A DNA stretch of 64,000 nucleotides from Methanomethylovorans sp. PtaU1.Bin093 (GCF_002067275.1 NZ_MVQX01000013.1:1-64000); one strand, 5' to 3'. Positions 44,052-53,257 are shown, counted from the first letter of the stretch. Notes: generated from the letters alone by a model not told the origin. A program made the numbers and translations.

Positions 44052-47000
44052 TCAATTCCTCTGCTTCTTCAGATATTCGTATCCGGTTGCAAAGATACCT
44101 GCTACAAGGAAAACTAATATCAATGTCCACGTTCTGTTCTTTTCCGGTCTTGTTCTCTCCAGATCGGCATTTCCTGTTCCAAGCGGGTTATTCAAAAATT
44201 TTTCGGGACCTGTTGCCTCTAATCTACTATCCTCATCAGCAGTTGATGGCCCTGGTATCTCTCCAGCTGTAATAGCAAATGGTGAAAATCCAGGTGTTTC
44301 AGATTCAAACAGCATATGGTCGGCAGAGCTGCTTATCAGGGTGGTAGGTAGCATTTCCCATGCGTATCCATCATATCTCTGCAACTTGATCTCCTCAGGG
44401 CTTATTCCCATATCCTGTATCCAGGACGCATCTACTTTGAACTTTATTCTCGGGTCCTTGATATTGGCTTCAGTGGCAAAGCCGGATTTGCCTACCCAGA
44501 TGTTCATATATTTATATATGGGTCCTTCCGGATCACTGTTCACCAGCTTTGACCTGTTGTTGAGGACCTCTATGGTAGAAGTGACCTCACCTGAGTTCTT
44601 AAGGGAATAGAAACTAATGGACTGGATGGGATTGCCTTCCCTTGTGAACTCGTAGGTAGCGTTGGCACCCATTATCAAATATGCATTTGCAACATCCTTC
44701 AATGCTACATTTTCAAAGTCCTCTGTGCTTCCGGCACCGCCGCCCCCACCACTACTGCTACTCTTTGTGGTACTGCTTCCTCCTCCGCTACTCTCGGAAG
44801 AGGATGTGGTAAGGCTGATACTTACTGCTTTACCTTTAAGCCCATCTTTATTGAACGGGACCAGGGTATAATTATAAGTCGTATCACTGTTCAGATCAGT
44901 GACCACATAAGAGTTTGATCCGCTCACAGTCGTAAGAACGCTGTCATTCTGACTTATTTCCACATTCGTGGTATCGACGGAAGCTTGCCATACCAGTGTT
45001 ATGGAGCCAGTGGTAATGTTCGTTCCTGAGAGGCCAGAGAGCTGTGGGAGCTTTAATGTGGTCGCTGAGTCGTTCACCCGGATAGAATTCATGTTCCCGG
45101 AATCATCGACCGTCAGTATACTTATCGTATAGGTCGTTCCATCAGAAAGTCCTGTTGCATTGTAAGAACTGACGGACTTACTGGCCGTATCTGTGATAAA
45201 CGTGCCATTAAGATATACTTTCACATGATTGAAGTCTGCATCTGCTGGATTTGTCCAGCTCCAGCTGATCCACTCGGAACCTACTGCATTCTCCTTAAGA
45301 CCTGTTACAGATGCAGGTGCTGTCCTGTCCGTAGTTTTTGCTGTATCGTTCACCATTACAGGATTGATATTGCCGGAAGCATCCACGGTTCTAATGCCTA
45401 TATTGTGTGTTGTTCCTTCAGCCAGGTTTGTTGAGTTATAATATGTATCTGATGTGTTTGTGACAAACTTGTTATCAATATATATCATTGAATGATTGAA
45501 ATCTGTATCATTGGGTTTTGTCCATGTCCATCTTATCCAGCTTGGGCCGACATTACTTTCTTTGAGCTTGGTCACAGATGCCGGTGGTGTGGTGTCGCGC
45601 ATCTGAAGAACGAACAGGCCATTATTGTAATCTGCCACAAGTGCGTTCTCTTCTGATAAGGCAACACCAAAAGCATTCTCTGTAGTATAATTGCCTGCAA
45701 GCGTTGGTGCTGCCGGGTCACTTATATCCACGACCACAAGTCCGCTGTCGCTGGCTGCTATGTACGTAAGATCTTCTGCTATAACTATGTCATTTGCATA
45801 ACCAACAGTGTCGTAACTACTGGCAGGTCTTGGTGATGCGGGAGTTGTGATGTTAAGGATCACGAGGCCATTGCTGCCATCAGCTATGCATGCATGGTCA
45901 CCTGCCACAGCAACGTCATTTGCATATCCTGCGGTATCATAATGGCTCACATAGGCCGGAGCAGCGGGATCGCTGATATCGACAACAAAAAGGCCACTGA
46001 AACCGTTGGCTATATAGGCGTAGTTGCCAGATATGTCAACACTCTGTGCATCATCGATAGCATAGCTGCCTGCATAGACCGGAGCTGCCGGGTCGGTGGT
46101 ATTTATTATCAGCAGGCCTCCGAAAACACTTGCCATGTAGGCATAATTGTCTTTTACTGCAACACCTGCAGCGTCATAGGAATCATTATAATAACTGCTT
46201 TCGATCTGTGGTAATTTCGGATCAGTGATGTTCAGGATCGTAAGACCGCTGTTTGCAATGTAGGCATAATTTCCGGCCACATCTATATCATATGCATGAC
46301 CTGCAGTGTCAATGCTCCCTTCAAGTCTTACTGCTGAGGGATCGGTGATGTTAACGATGACAAGGCCATTGTTATAATCGGCAACATAGGCATAATTACC
46401 AGAGGTTTCGATATCGTATGCATTACAGGTGGTGCGGTAAGTGCCTGTGGCTACAGGTGCTGCAGGATCAGTGATATCTATTATGAGGAGGCCGGTACTG
46501 CTGCCATCCACGGCGCTGATCACGTAGGCATGCCCGTCCGCTACAGCGATATCCTTTGCATCACCTATATCATAACTGCCTACAAGTGCTGCTGCTTCAG
46601 GGTCTGTGATATCTAGGACCGACAGGCTGTAGCCAGTTAAGTAAGCATTGTTTCCTGAGACCACAATGTCAGATACAAGATCTCCTGTCTCATAACTGCC
46701 AGAAAATACTGTTTCTTCCGGATCGGTTATATCTATGATCAAAATGCCACTTCCTGAGGACACATAAGCATAGTCCCCTTCCACAGCCACACTTCCTCCT
46801 TCTCCGATGTCATAACTGCCTGTAAGCCTCGGTGCTTTCGGATCGGCTACATTCAGGATGAGCAGGCTATAGTAATCCTCACCATCCAGCTCTCCCTTGC
46901 TGATCACATATGCGTGTTCTTCTGATACGGCGATGCCGCTCATCTCATCAGTGCCATAGCTGCTTATGAGTTCAGGGGACGATGGGTCACTTATGTCCAT

Positions 47001-47435
47001 TATAGAAAGTCCATTACTTGTGATCACAAAAGCGTGTTCCCCTGATATTTCAACACTATATGCAATGCCATAAGTAGCATTATTTCCAATTATCCGTGGT
47101 GAAGAGGCATTGGTGATGTTCAGGACAGTAAGACCGCCGTCCCCATGGGCAACATAAGCATGGTCGTCGGATACTGTGATGCCATATACTATCGAGGGGG
47201 TAGTTATTCTTCCCTCTTCCAATGGTTTTGTCTCATCAGTGATATTCAGGACTACAAGATCCTGCCCCTGTCCGAGATATGCATAATTGCCAGCTACTGC
47301 AACATCATAATTGTTTCCGCCTAGGTGGCTTATCAGTTCCACATTAGTTCCCAGGGCAGGAAAAGTTCCTGTTGTGATCATTAAAATGATCAATATCATA
47401 CCCACGTGAATTGCTGCTTTCAACTTGATCCGCAT
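44052..47435 (-). CDS. LVIVD-repeat surface protein with PGF-pre-PGF domain (paralogue 2)
   Basis: A 1127-residue relative of the protein at 29566, with a longer propeller region. Order: signal peptide (about 5-30), about thirteen LVIVD repeats (residues 35-630, units such as GLVILNITDP and LFVVDISDPAAP), three fibronectin-III-like domains, a Ser/Gly-rich linker, a PGF-pre-PGF domain (about 910-1060) and a C-terminal membrane helix ending YEYLKKQRN. The ATG has GGGTGAT upstream. The near-identical repeat units suggest growth by internal duplication. It is probably exposed on the cell surface next to the S-layer; adhesion or substrate binding is inferred. Confidence 0.82.
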   Translation of the reverse strand: MRIKLKAAIHVGMILIILMITTGTFPALGTNVELISHLGGNNYDVAVAGNYAYLGQGQDLVVLNITDETKPLEEGRITTPSIVYGITVSDDHAYVAHGDGGLTVLNITNASSPRIIGNNATYGIAYSVEISGEHAFVITSNGLSIMDISDPSSPELISSYGTDEMSGIAVSEEHAYVISKGELDGEDYYSLLILNVADPKAPRLTGSYDIGEGGSVAVEGDYAYVSSGSGILIIDITDPEETVFSGSYETGDLVSDIVVSGNNAYLTGYSLSVLDITDPEAAALVGSYDIGDAKDIAVADGHAYVISAVDGSSTGLLIIDITDPAAPVATGTYRTTCNAYDIETSGNYAYVADYNNGLVIVNITDPSAVRLEGSIDTAGHAYDIDVAGNYAYIANSGLTILNITDPKLPQIESSYYNDSYDAAGVAVKDNYAYMASVFGGLLIINTTDPAAPVYAGSYAIDDAQSVDISGNYAYIANGFSGLFVVDISDPAAPAYVSHYDTAGYANDVAVAGDHACIADGSNGLVILNITTPASPRPASSYDTVGYANDIVIAEDLTYIAASDSGLVVVDISDPAAPTLAGNYTTENAFGVALSEENALVADYNNGLFVLQMRDTTPPASVTKLKESNVGPSWIRWTWTKPNDTDFNHSMIYIDNKFVTNTSDTYYNSTNLAEGTTHNIGIRTVDASGNINPVMVNDTAKTTDRTAPASVTGLKENAVGSEWISWSWTNPADADFNHVKVYLNGTFITDTASKSVSSYNATGLSDGTTYTISILTVDDSGNMNSIRVNDSATTLKLPQLSGLSGTNITTGSITLVWQASVDTTNVEISQNDSVLTTVSGSNSYVVTDLNSDTTYNYTLVPFNKDGLKGKAVSISLTTSSSESSGGGSSTTKSSSSGGGGGAGSTEDFENVALKDVANAYLIMGANATYEFTREGNPIQSISFYSLKNSGEVTSTIEVLNNRSKLVNSDPEGPIYKYMNIWVGKSGFATEANIKDPRIKFKVDASWIQDMGISPEEIKLQRYDGYAWEMLPTTLISSSADHMLFESETPGFSPFAITAGEIPGPSTADEDSRLEATGPEKFLNNPLGTGNADLERTRPEKNRTWTLILVFLVAGIFATGYEYLKKQRN

Positions 47436-47766
47436 TTACATCACCCGTTCCATAAATCAGAGAGACCTGTGAATACGCATATTTTTATTTGTTTAAGTAT
47501 ATTATATTGTTATTATATATAAATCCGTTCTAAAAAAAAGCTTTATTTATATATTTTTAGTTAAATATATATTATATATGTAGGATATGCAGAGCCTGTT
47601 GTGACGATGCCGGAAGGGTATCTATATGCTTAAGTAGCTAAACAAATCTGAAGGATTTTGTAGATTTTTTGTGACAAAAATCCTGTCATTCCCATCCTAT
47701 GGTATGGATTTATCAAGCAGAAGTTACAGATTTTAAGTACTGGTTTCAAATCAAGGAATTAATACC
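47436..47766. other. AT-rich divergent intergenic region with a leader hairpin
   Basis: About 330 bp between the second LVIVD gene and the flavoprotein gene. TATA-like runs serve the minus strand (about 47497-47508) and the plus strand (47564-47579). A stem-loop (47652-47684, AGGATTTT pairing with AAAATCCT, slight bulge) lies in the likely leader of the flavoprotein gene. No small gene was seen. Confidence 0.45.
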
Positions 47767-48432
47767 ATGAAGATAATTGCGATAATATCTAGCCCCAGAG
47801 GTAAGAACAGCAATACATTGAAGCTTGTGAATGCGGCCCTGGACGGAGTTTCAGCAGCAGGAGCAGAGGCTGAGATCGTCGATGTTGCTAAACTGAAGAT
47901 CAAATATTGCACAGCATGCAACGTATGTCATACGACCGGAGTATGCCCCATCAAAGATACCTACAACGAAGTACTGGAAAAACTGCTGTCTGCGGATGGT
48001 ATCATCTGGAGCAGTCCTAATTACATGACCAATGTGACTGCGCAGCTTAAGACATTGTTCGACAGGAGTCCTCGTGTTACCCATGAACAGCTCTTTGATG
48101 GAAAGTACGGCTTTTCTTTAACCACTGCTGGCAGCCGTGATGTGAATTTTGTGCTTGATGTTATGAACGGGTTTATGAAAATGTGCGGCGGCAAGTTCAC
48201 CGGCGGTGTGGGCTGCACAATGGCTCAGGGTCCATTGGGTATGGAAGCTGCCATAGGAAAGTCTTATGAGATGGGCAGGGACCTCGTGGAAGCCATACGC
48301 GAGAAACGCCAATATCCTGAGCAGGAAGCTCTCCATCATGCATGGAGAGAGGGTTTCAGACATGTCATCATTGCAAACAAAGAGGAGTGGCCGCATAACG
48401 TGGACCACTGGATCACAAAGGGCTGGCTGTAA
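47767..48432 (+). CDS. Iron-sulfur flavoprotein (Isf type)
   Basis: A 221-residue flavodoxin-fold protein. The N-terminal ISSPRGKNSNTLKLV binds FMN phosphate, and the compact cysteine motif CTACNVCHTTGVC (about residues 48-60) is the CX2CX2CX5C of the archaeal iron-sulfur flavoprotein family, which binds a 4Fe-4S cluster. In Methanosarcina thermophila Isf takes electrons from ferredoxin and may reduce O2 or H2O2. The later SSPNYMTNVTAQLKTLFDR also fits. It precedes the DUF169 gene by 34 bp, so the two are probably one transcript. A defence role against oxidants is from family knowledge. Confidence 0.85.
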   Translation: MKIIAIISSPRGKNSNTLKLVNAALDGVSAAGAEAEIVDVAKLKIKYCTACNVCHTTGVCPIKDTYNEVLEKLLSADGIIWSSPNYMTNVTAQLKTLFDRSPRVTHEQLFDGKYGFSLTTAGSRDVNFVLDVMNGFMKMCGGKFTGGVGCTMAQGPLGMEAAIGKSYEMGRDLVEAIREKRQYPEQEALHHAWREGFRHVIIANKEEWPHNVDHWITKGWL

Positions 48433-48466
48433 GCACATGTGAGTATAATATGAGTGGGGTGATCAC

Positions 48467-49282
48467 ATGAACAATAAGGGCATGCTGGCTGTCGGAGAAC
48501 TGGGAAAGAAGCTTGCGGAGACTGGGAGGCTGAAGCTGCGCCCGTTGTGTGTATACGGAACGGACGAGATACCTGGCGGGGCTGTGCCCTCATATAATAT
48601 AGACCGCTGCATAGCTAAAGCTGCCTACACTGCTGCCATAATTGATGATACACCGCCGGTCTACATAGAGGCAGGTCATGAGCAGTGCTGCGCCGGTGGG
48701 CTCTTGTGGATGGGGTTTGCAGAACCGCATCCGAAGCTGAAGTATTTTGTTACTGTGGGCACACCGGATTTTCGTGGTGGTGTTGCTGAGCATCTGAAGT
48801 CCACGCCGGAACTGTTCGACGAGCAGAGGGAGCGCGCCGGAATAATAACTCCTCCGGGCAGATATATTGTCATATCCCCGTGTACAGACGACATCGCTCC
48901 GGAAAGTATCAGATCATTGATCCTCTTTGCAGGTGCCGAGCAGATCAGGAACCTGTGCGGCCTTGCACAGTTCAGTAACTCCGATCCTTTCTTCAGGACG
49001 CTTATCCCAGCAGGAGCCACCTGTACCATGATGGTCACTTTCCCTGCAGGCATGGCCGGGCACGCGCCGAAGGATTCCGCTTATGTAGGTCCCACCGACC
49101 CCACAGGAAACATCTGGCTTCCTGCGGACCTGCTCATCATGGGCATCCCCGCAGCTCTGGCCTGTCAGATGGCTGACGATATGGATGAGTCTTTTATCGG
49201 AAAACGGGGGAAAGTGGCATATCCGCAGAAGCGGCTCGAGGTGGGGAGTAAGGATAATGGTTGTGTAAATGAATCTATTTAG
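48467..49282 (+). CDS. DUF169-like protein
   Basis: A 271-residue protein resembling DUF169: LKLRPLCVYG near the start, EAGHEQCCAGGLLWMGF (two adjacent cysteines), and VTVGTPDFRGGVAEHLK. Single cysteines also occur at DRCIAK, SPCTDD, NLCGL and ATCTMM. DUF169 proteins are found in methanogens and anaerobic bacteria and have no agreed function. It follows the Isf-type flavoprotein, so a redox or metal-linked role is plausible. The GC content is clearly higher than in nearby surface-protein genes. Family assignment is from memory. Confidence 0.6.
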   Translation: MNNKGMLAVGELGKKLAETGRLKLRPLCVYGTDEIPGGAVPSYNIDRCIAKAAYTAAIIDDTPPVYIEAGHEQCCAGGLLWMGFAEPHPKLKYFVTVGTPDFRGGVAEHLKSTPELFDEQRERAGIITPPGRYIVISPCTDDIAPESIRSLILFAGAEQIRNLCGLAQFSNSDPFFRTLIPAGATCTMMVTFPAGMAGHAPKDSAYVGPTDPTGNIWLPADLLIMGIPAALACQMADDMDESFIGKRGKVAYPQKRLEVGSKDNGCVNESI

Positions 49283-49390
49283 CTTGAGGTATCGCACTCA
49301 AATGGGAATTAGGGATGTAGTTCCGTCTGTAAACAGAGGATACCTTGACGCAGAGTTGTATTCTAAAATAACAAAAAAATTAATTTTATG

Positions 49391-49626
49391 TCACTTTTCA
49401 TTTCCTCCCAGCAACCACAACCACAGCGGCACATACCTCACCCTCAGCCCATGATCTTCTCCTCACCAAAAGTATCCGTTGTAACAATGGTTCCTTCCTT
49501 CATTTTGAAATGGTTCATGCCAGCCAGCAGGCCATTGATCTCGCGCTCTTTTGTCTGCGGGTCGGAAAGGTCTGAGCAAATCTGTATCAACTCATTTGCA
49601 TACCCGTCGAGTATAGTCGATAAAAT
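49391..49626 (-). pseudogene. Relic of an archaeal ATP-binding (DUF4143-type) protein, frameshifted C-terminus
   Basis: The minus strand holds about 60 codons without a start: LDGYANELIQICSDL, then EINGLLAGMNHFKMKEGTIV and TDTFGEEK, ending at TGA (49444). In another frame, beginning at 49447, the sequence continues LRVRYVPLWLWLLGG and stops at 49391. Joined, this matches the C-terminus that I know from archaeal ATPases with a DUF4143/nuclease-like domain (pattern EIEGL..A...F....GT..T.D....G...V.P.W.WLL). The N-terminal 300 or more residues are absent and a frameshift breaks the rest, so it is dead. It explains this otherwise gene-free 500-bp stretch. Confidence 0.65.
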
Positions 49627-49634
49627 TTACATTT

Positions 49635-49656
49635 TTTGTCGTGTATATACGACAAA
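49635..49656. repeat. 22-bp near-palindrome, operator-like
   Basis: TTTGTCGT and ACGACAAA (49635-49642, 49649-49656) form perfect 8-bp arms around a 6-bp AT centre. It lies just upstream of the ATPase relic. It may be an old operator or part of a decayed promoter. Confidence 0.4.
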
Positions 49657-49792
49657 TATCTATTCACTAACTAAAAAACAGATTGCCTTTTAAAATGTAT
49701 ACACTACTTTCCTGAGGCTATCGGAGAGTTCAAAAAAGTATAAAAATAAGAGATGGTTCTGATACAGGAACTATCGTGCTGTCAGGTCACAA

Positions 49793-49978
49793 TTATGATC
49801 CGTAAGGCTCAATTTCAAGCTTTGAGGCGACCTCATCCTCGCCGCGAGCCTTGCCATCTATTATTGTCCTTACCCGGTTCGGCTTGAAGCAATTGGCGCA
49901 TCGTCTGACGAATTGATTATTTGTAATGGCTGCAAAGAACTCTTTCCTGCAGTTATAGCAAGTTACTATTATGTTCAT
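49793..49978 (-). CDS. Tiny zinc-ribbon protein
   Basis: A 61-residue protein with two CxxC pairs (CYNC at residues 7-10 and CANC at 27-30), a classic zinc-ribbon spacing of about 16 residues, and an acidic tail (GEDEVASKLEIEPYG). The family is not known to me; small zinc ribbons of this kind are common in methanogens and bind nucleic acids or proteins. It is a monocistronic gene upstream of gltX's 3' end. The regular cysteine spacing makes it a real gene rather than a chance frame. Confidence 0.65.
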   Translation of the reverse strand: MNIIVTCYNCRKEFFAAITNNQFVRRCANCFKPNRVRTIIDGKARGEDEVASKLEIEPYGS

Positions 49979-50041
49979 TCAGAACCCTCTATTATGCGAA
50001 AAGGTTTGTGAGGATATAAGGATTTCACTTTTGTTCTCGTG

Positions 50042-50074
50042 GATAGAATAGGCAGTTATGGAGCTCATTCTATC
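50042..50074. repeat. Inverted repeat of unknown role
   Basis: GATAGAAT (50042-50049) and ATTCTATC (50067-50074) are perfect 8-bp arms around a 17-base loop in the 230-bp gap between gltX and the zinc-ribbon gene. No linked gene or RNA was recognised. Confidence 0.35.
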
Positions 50075-50177
50075 GGCATCTGTATAATATATTGCGAAGT
50101 GTAAGCAATAGCATGATATATACGGGTTTTGAAACAGTACATAGTTCAAGGAGATCAAGGCAACTGAACGATCATCT

Positions 50178-50208
50178 GAAAAAAAGTATGGGGAGGTTCT
50201 ACCCTCCC
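50178..50208 (-). terminator. Hairpin plus T-tract terminator for gltX
   Basis: GGGAGG/CCTCCC stem (6-nt loop, about 50189-50206) is followed in the minus direction by a run of seven T (complement of the A run near 50178-50184). It lies right behind the gltX stop. Confidence 0.6.
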
Positions 50209-50209
50209 A

Positions 50210-51919
50210 TCATTTGTGTGTGAAGTATGCCACTATCTCTGAGCCCACAGAGTCGATCCTGCAGAAACCGAACCTCTCGAACTGCACCATCTTGTCCAGT
50301 TCGGCTGAGATCATTTTCTCGCCAATGCCTTTGAACTCGCCGTCAGGAGAGAGCACTTTGACAGGGATACCGTCAACGGGTGCCCAGTGGATGATCTTCA
50401 TGCGGTCCTTTTTCAGATTGGCGACCTCATCACCTATGTATTTGGCCTGCAACGGAGCTACGGAAGTGATCTCCACGTTGTACAGATCCTTGAGGCGGAT
50501 GCGTGATCCTGCCTCAAGCTGCTCCACGTCATCCTTACAGACGAGCACCCTGTCTGCAACATCGATGCTGCGGTGGCCCTTGTTCTCAGTGGGATGCTTC
50601 GGCGGCCTGGCTGTGCGTGTCTCTGCACCAGCTATCGACAGTTCCACGGGGTCCCATACGAAGAAGTACCTGCTGGCGATAGGGTCCACCATTTTCCTGT
50701 TCTCAGCGTACAGCGTGTCCATGCTTATACTCACGTCAGTCTCACCCACTCCCATCTCGATCATGAACTTGCGGATGGCCTGGGGCAGTATTCCCCTTCT
50801 GCGCATAGCCCTGAGGGTTGGCAGGCGCGGGTCGTCCCAGCCGGTGTATTCCCCTTCCTCAATGGCACGGCGTAGAGTGCTGGTACTGAACTTGCCGAAC
50901 TCGTGCATCTTCACCCTTCCCCAGTGCAGGGTTTTAGGGTACTCCCATCCCAGATACTTGTAAATATATGTCTGGCGCTTCTCGCTGTCCATGAGGTCCT
51001 TGCCCCGGATGATGTGCGTTGTTCCAAGCTCGTGGTCCTCAATAGCTCCCTCAAAGTCCAGAAGGGGCCAGACCACATACTTGTCATCGACTTCCGGTCG
51101 TGGATGGGATTGCTTAACAATGCGGAATATCCCATAATCCCTTATCGCGGGGTCTTTGTGCCTGATGTCGGTCTTCAGGCGCAGCACAGCATCTTTAGCT
51201 TCATATTCCCCTGCAAGCATCTTGTCCCAGTGGATGAGGTTCTCCTGCGGGCTTGTGTTTCTGTGAGGACAGGGCTCACTGGCATCCTTAAGGTTCTTGA
51301 ATTCCTCGCTGGTACAGAAGCACACGTATGCATTGCCCTGCTCGATAAGCTGGCGAGCATACTTATAATAGAGCGGTATCCTGTCAGAGGCAATGACCAC
51401 CTGGTCAGGCACAGCACCCAGCCACTTGCAATCGTCCAGGTACCAGTCGTACGCCTCAAGCATAGGCCGCTTGGTCTGGGGGTCTGTGTCATCGAACCTG
51501 ATGATGAGTTTGCCTTCGTACATTTTCACATATTCGGAGTTCACAACTATGCCACGGGTGCTTCCCAGGGTAGGAGGGCCATTTGGGTTGGGTGCAAAAC
51601 GCATGACCACTTTTCCACACTCAGCACCTTCAAGAGGTTTCAAGCCCTTTACAGGCTCCTTTTTAGCACACATATCCTCTATAAGTTCAGGTGCAAGCGC
51701 CTCAAGCCTTGCCTGCCACTGCTCAGGAGTTTCTTTTGAGACCCTTTCAAGGATCTCCTGTATAAGAGGTGATACTTCCTTTGCACTGGCTCTCAGATGA
51801 GTGCATTCTCCCATAACCTTGCCCATCACAGCCGCAAGCTGCGGCGCTTTACCATACTTCACGGCATTTTGCAGTGCATATTTTTCAATGATCTGTTTAT
51901 CCTCATCAGTTAATGTCAT
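50210..51919 (-). CDS. gltX: Glutamyl-tRNA synthetase (archaeal type)
   Basis: GltX charges tRNA-Glu; in archaea Glu-tRNA feeds both protein synthesis and tetrapyrrole formation through HemA. The 569-residue protein has the archaeal GlnRS-like form. The ATP-binding HIGH site reads PNPNGPPTLGSTRG (about 108-121), with TLGS in place of HIGH, and the KMSKS region reads KFSTSTLRRA. I recall the same variant in Methanosarcina, so this is likely normal in the group. The N-terminal 100 residues are the usual archaeal helical extension, and the C-terminus is the beta-barrel anticodon domain. A strong GGGAGGAT lies 6 bases before the ATG. Confidence 0.93.
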   Translation of the reverse strand: MTLTDEDKQIIEKYALQNAVKYGKAPQLAAVMGKVMGECTHLRASAKEVSPLIQEILERVSKETPEQWQARLEALAPELIEDMCAKKEPVKGLKPLEGAECGKVVMRFAPNPNGPPTLGSTRGIVVNSEYVKMYEGKLIIRFDDTDPQTKRPMLEAYDWYLDDCKWLGAVPDQVVIASDRIPLYYKYARQLIEQGNAYVCFCTSEEFKNLKDASEPCPHRNTSPQENLIHWDKMLAGEYEAKDAVLRLKTDIRHKDPAIRDYGIFRIVKQSHPRPEVDDKYVVWPLLDFEGAIEDHELGTTHIIRGKDLMDSEKRQTYIYKYLGWEYPKTLHWGRVKMHEFGKFSTSTLRRAIEEGEYTGWDDPRLPTLRAMRRRGILPQAIRKFMIEMGVGETDVSISMDTLYAENRKMVDPIASRYFFVWDPVELSIAGAETRTARPPKHPTENKGHRSIDVADRVLVCKDDVEQLEAGSRIRLKDLYNVEITSVAPLQAKYIGDEVANLKKDRMKIIHWAPVDGIPVKVLSPDGEFKGIGEKMISAELDKMVQFERFGFCRIDSVGSEIVAYFTHK

Positions 51920-52072
51920 CCGGATCCTCCCAGGGTACGGAATTCCCTTTATGTGTCATCTGAAGCTTATTATTTTGGCTTGGTTCAGTGGGAACTAGTC
52001 AAAGTAAATGTTCTGTGAGCCAGTACATTAAGTACAATTATATAAAAAATATACCTCTTTCCAGCTCAGATC

Positions 52073-52372
52073 TCAGATAGACCTTCCTATTCTAAGAATA
52101 GTGGTTGCCATTTCCTGAAGTCTGACCATGTCCTTTTCAAAGTCCTTCAGGAATCTCTCCACAGCAGGACCTGCTATAGCACCCTGTATAGAAGGCTTGA
52201 TAAGCTGTTCCTGTTCCAGTACTCTCAGTGAATAGCGCACTTTATGTGTCGGCATTCCTGTCTCTTCAGCAAGTTTGAGTATACCTATGGGCCCTTTTTC
52301 TATGACGGTCTTAAGGACCACCAGGTGCCTTTCAGATAGGTCCAGTTCCCTTTCGATCTGGTCAAAGAGCAT
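52073..52372 (-). CDS. Small winged-helix DNA-binding protein
   Basis: A 99-residue protein with a helix-turn-helix in its centre (KGPIGILKLAEETGMPTHKVRYSLRVLEQEQLI, residues 27-60), the pattern of an archaeal winged-helix regulator, followed by a helical tail. The ATG overlaps the stop of the FAH-family gene by one base (TAATG), so they are translated together. It could regulate its own operon or act more widely; no operator was seen. Confidence 0.75.
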   Translation of the reverse strand: MLFDQIERELDLSERHLVVLKTVIEKGPIGILKLAEETGMPTHKVRYSLRVLEQEQLIKPSIQGAIAGPAVERFLKDFEKDMVRLQEMATTILRIGRSI

Positions 52373-53106
52373 TATACCACCTCGTTCTTCAGAATGCCTA
52401 TGCCCTCGATCTCTATCTCTACCACGTCTCCGGGGTGGAAAGAACTTACGCCAGGAGGAGTACCTGTGGCGATGATATCCCCAACCTCGAGTGTCATGAT
52501 GTTGGATATGAACTCAAGGAGATAAGGTATTTCAAAAATGAGATTTGAAGTGGAGGAATCCTGTTTAGTCATACCGTTCACCCGACTGCGTATGCATAAG
52601 TTATCAGGATCTATATTCGCCGCCGGTGCTATAAAAGGCCCTACCGGCGCAAAGGTGTCAAAGCCTTTAGCACGTGTCCACTGACCATCCCTGCGTTGCA
52701 GATCCCTTGCAGTGACATCGTTGAAACAAGTAAACCCTGCGATCACATCCGCTGCATTCCCTCTTTTGATGTTCTTGCAGCGTTTGCCTATGACCACTGC
52801 CAGCTCCGCTTCAAAATCCACCTGTTCGCTCGCACGCGGATAGACGATCTTATCCATGTGTCCGATGACCGCTGAGGGTGGCTTGAGGAATAGTATAGGT
52901 TCCTTAGGTACAGGCATATTTATCTCAATGGCATGGTCATGATAGTTCAAGCCAACACATATTATCTTTGTGGGCACAGCGGGGGGAAGGATGTTCAGTT
53001 CGGAAAGTTCAAAGACCTTGCCTTCAACATTACCTTTTCCGATTACTTTGTTCCCATCCACATTTCCATAAAAGGTTTCATCCCTGTACCTGAAACGACC
53101 CAGCAT
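52372..53106 (-). CDS. Fumarylacetoacetate hydrolase (FAH) family protein
   Basis: A 244-residue member of the FAH fold. Seen are the metal site DFEAELAVVIGK (D and E residues), CVGLNYHDHA (catalytic His region), FLKPPSAVIGH, GFTCFNDVTARDLQ and GDIIATGTPPGVS. Family members act on 2-oxo acids and related compounds, for example as oxaloacetate decarboxylases or tautomerases. No catabolic partner is nearby, so the substrate is open. The HTH gene downstream overlaps it. Length is typical of the short FAHD1-like form. Confidence 0.88.
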   Translation of the reverse strand: MLGRFRYRDETFYGNVDGNKVIGKGNVEGKVFELSELNILPPAVPTKIICVGLNYHDHAIEINMPVPKEPILFLKPPSAVIGHMDKIVYPRASEQVDFEAELAVVIGKRCKNIKRGNAADVIAGFTCFNDVTARDLQRRDGQWTRAKGFDTFAPVGPFIAPAANIDPDNLCIRSRVNGMTKQDSSTSNLIFEIPYLLEFISNIMTLEVGDIIATGTPPGVSSFHPGDVVEIEIEGIGILKNEVV

Positions 53107-53257
53107 ATAGCTAAGGATTCGCTCTCATTGTAGATAAGAGTAAGTGTCAGAAACAGAAAAAGCCGTTAACTTATTTATCAAACAGGCAAAACCGCGTGTC
53201 AAATTTGAGCAGACACCTCAGGTAAATTATTTAAGCTGACCCTATCTAATTCCTCAT

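Noticed and set aside
50042-50074. Inverted repeat as an insertion-sequence end or attachment site
   Set aside because: No transposase or integrase nearby, no matching second copy seen and no target duplication.
50903-51739. 278-codon plus-strand frame opposite gltX
   Set aside because: Long only because it is antisense to a GC-rich conserved gene; the product resembles nothing known.
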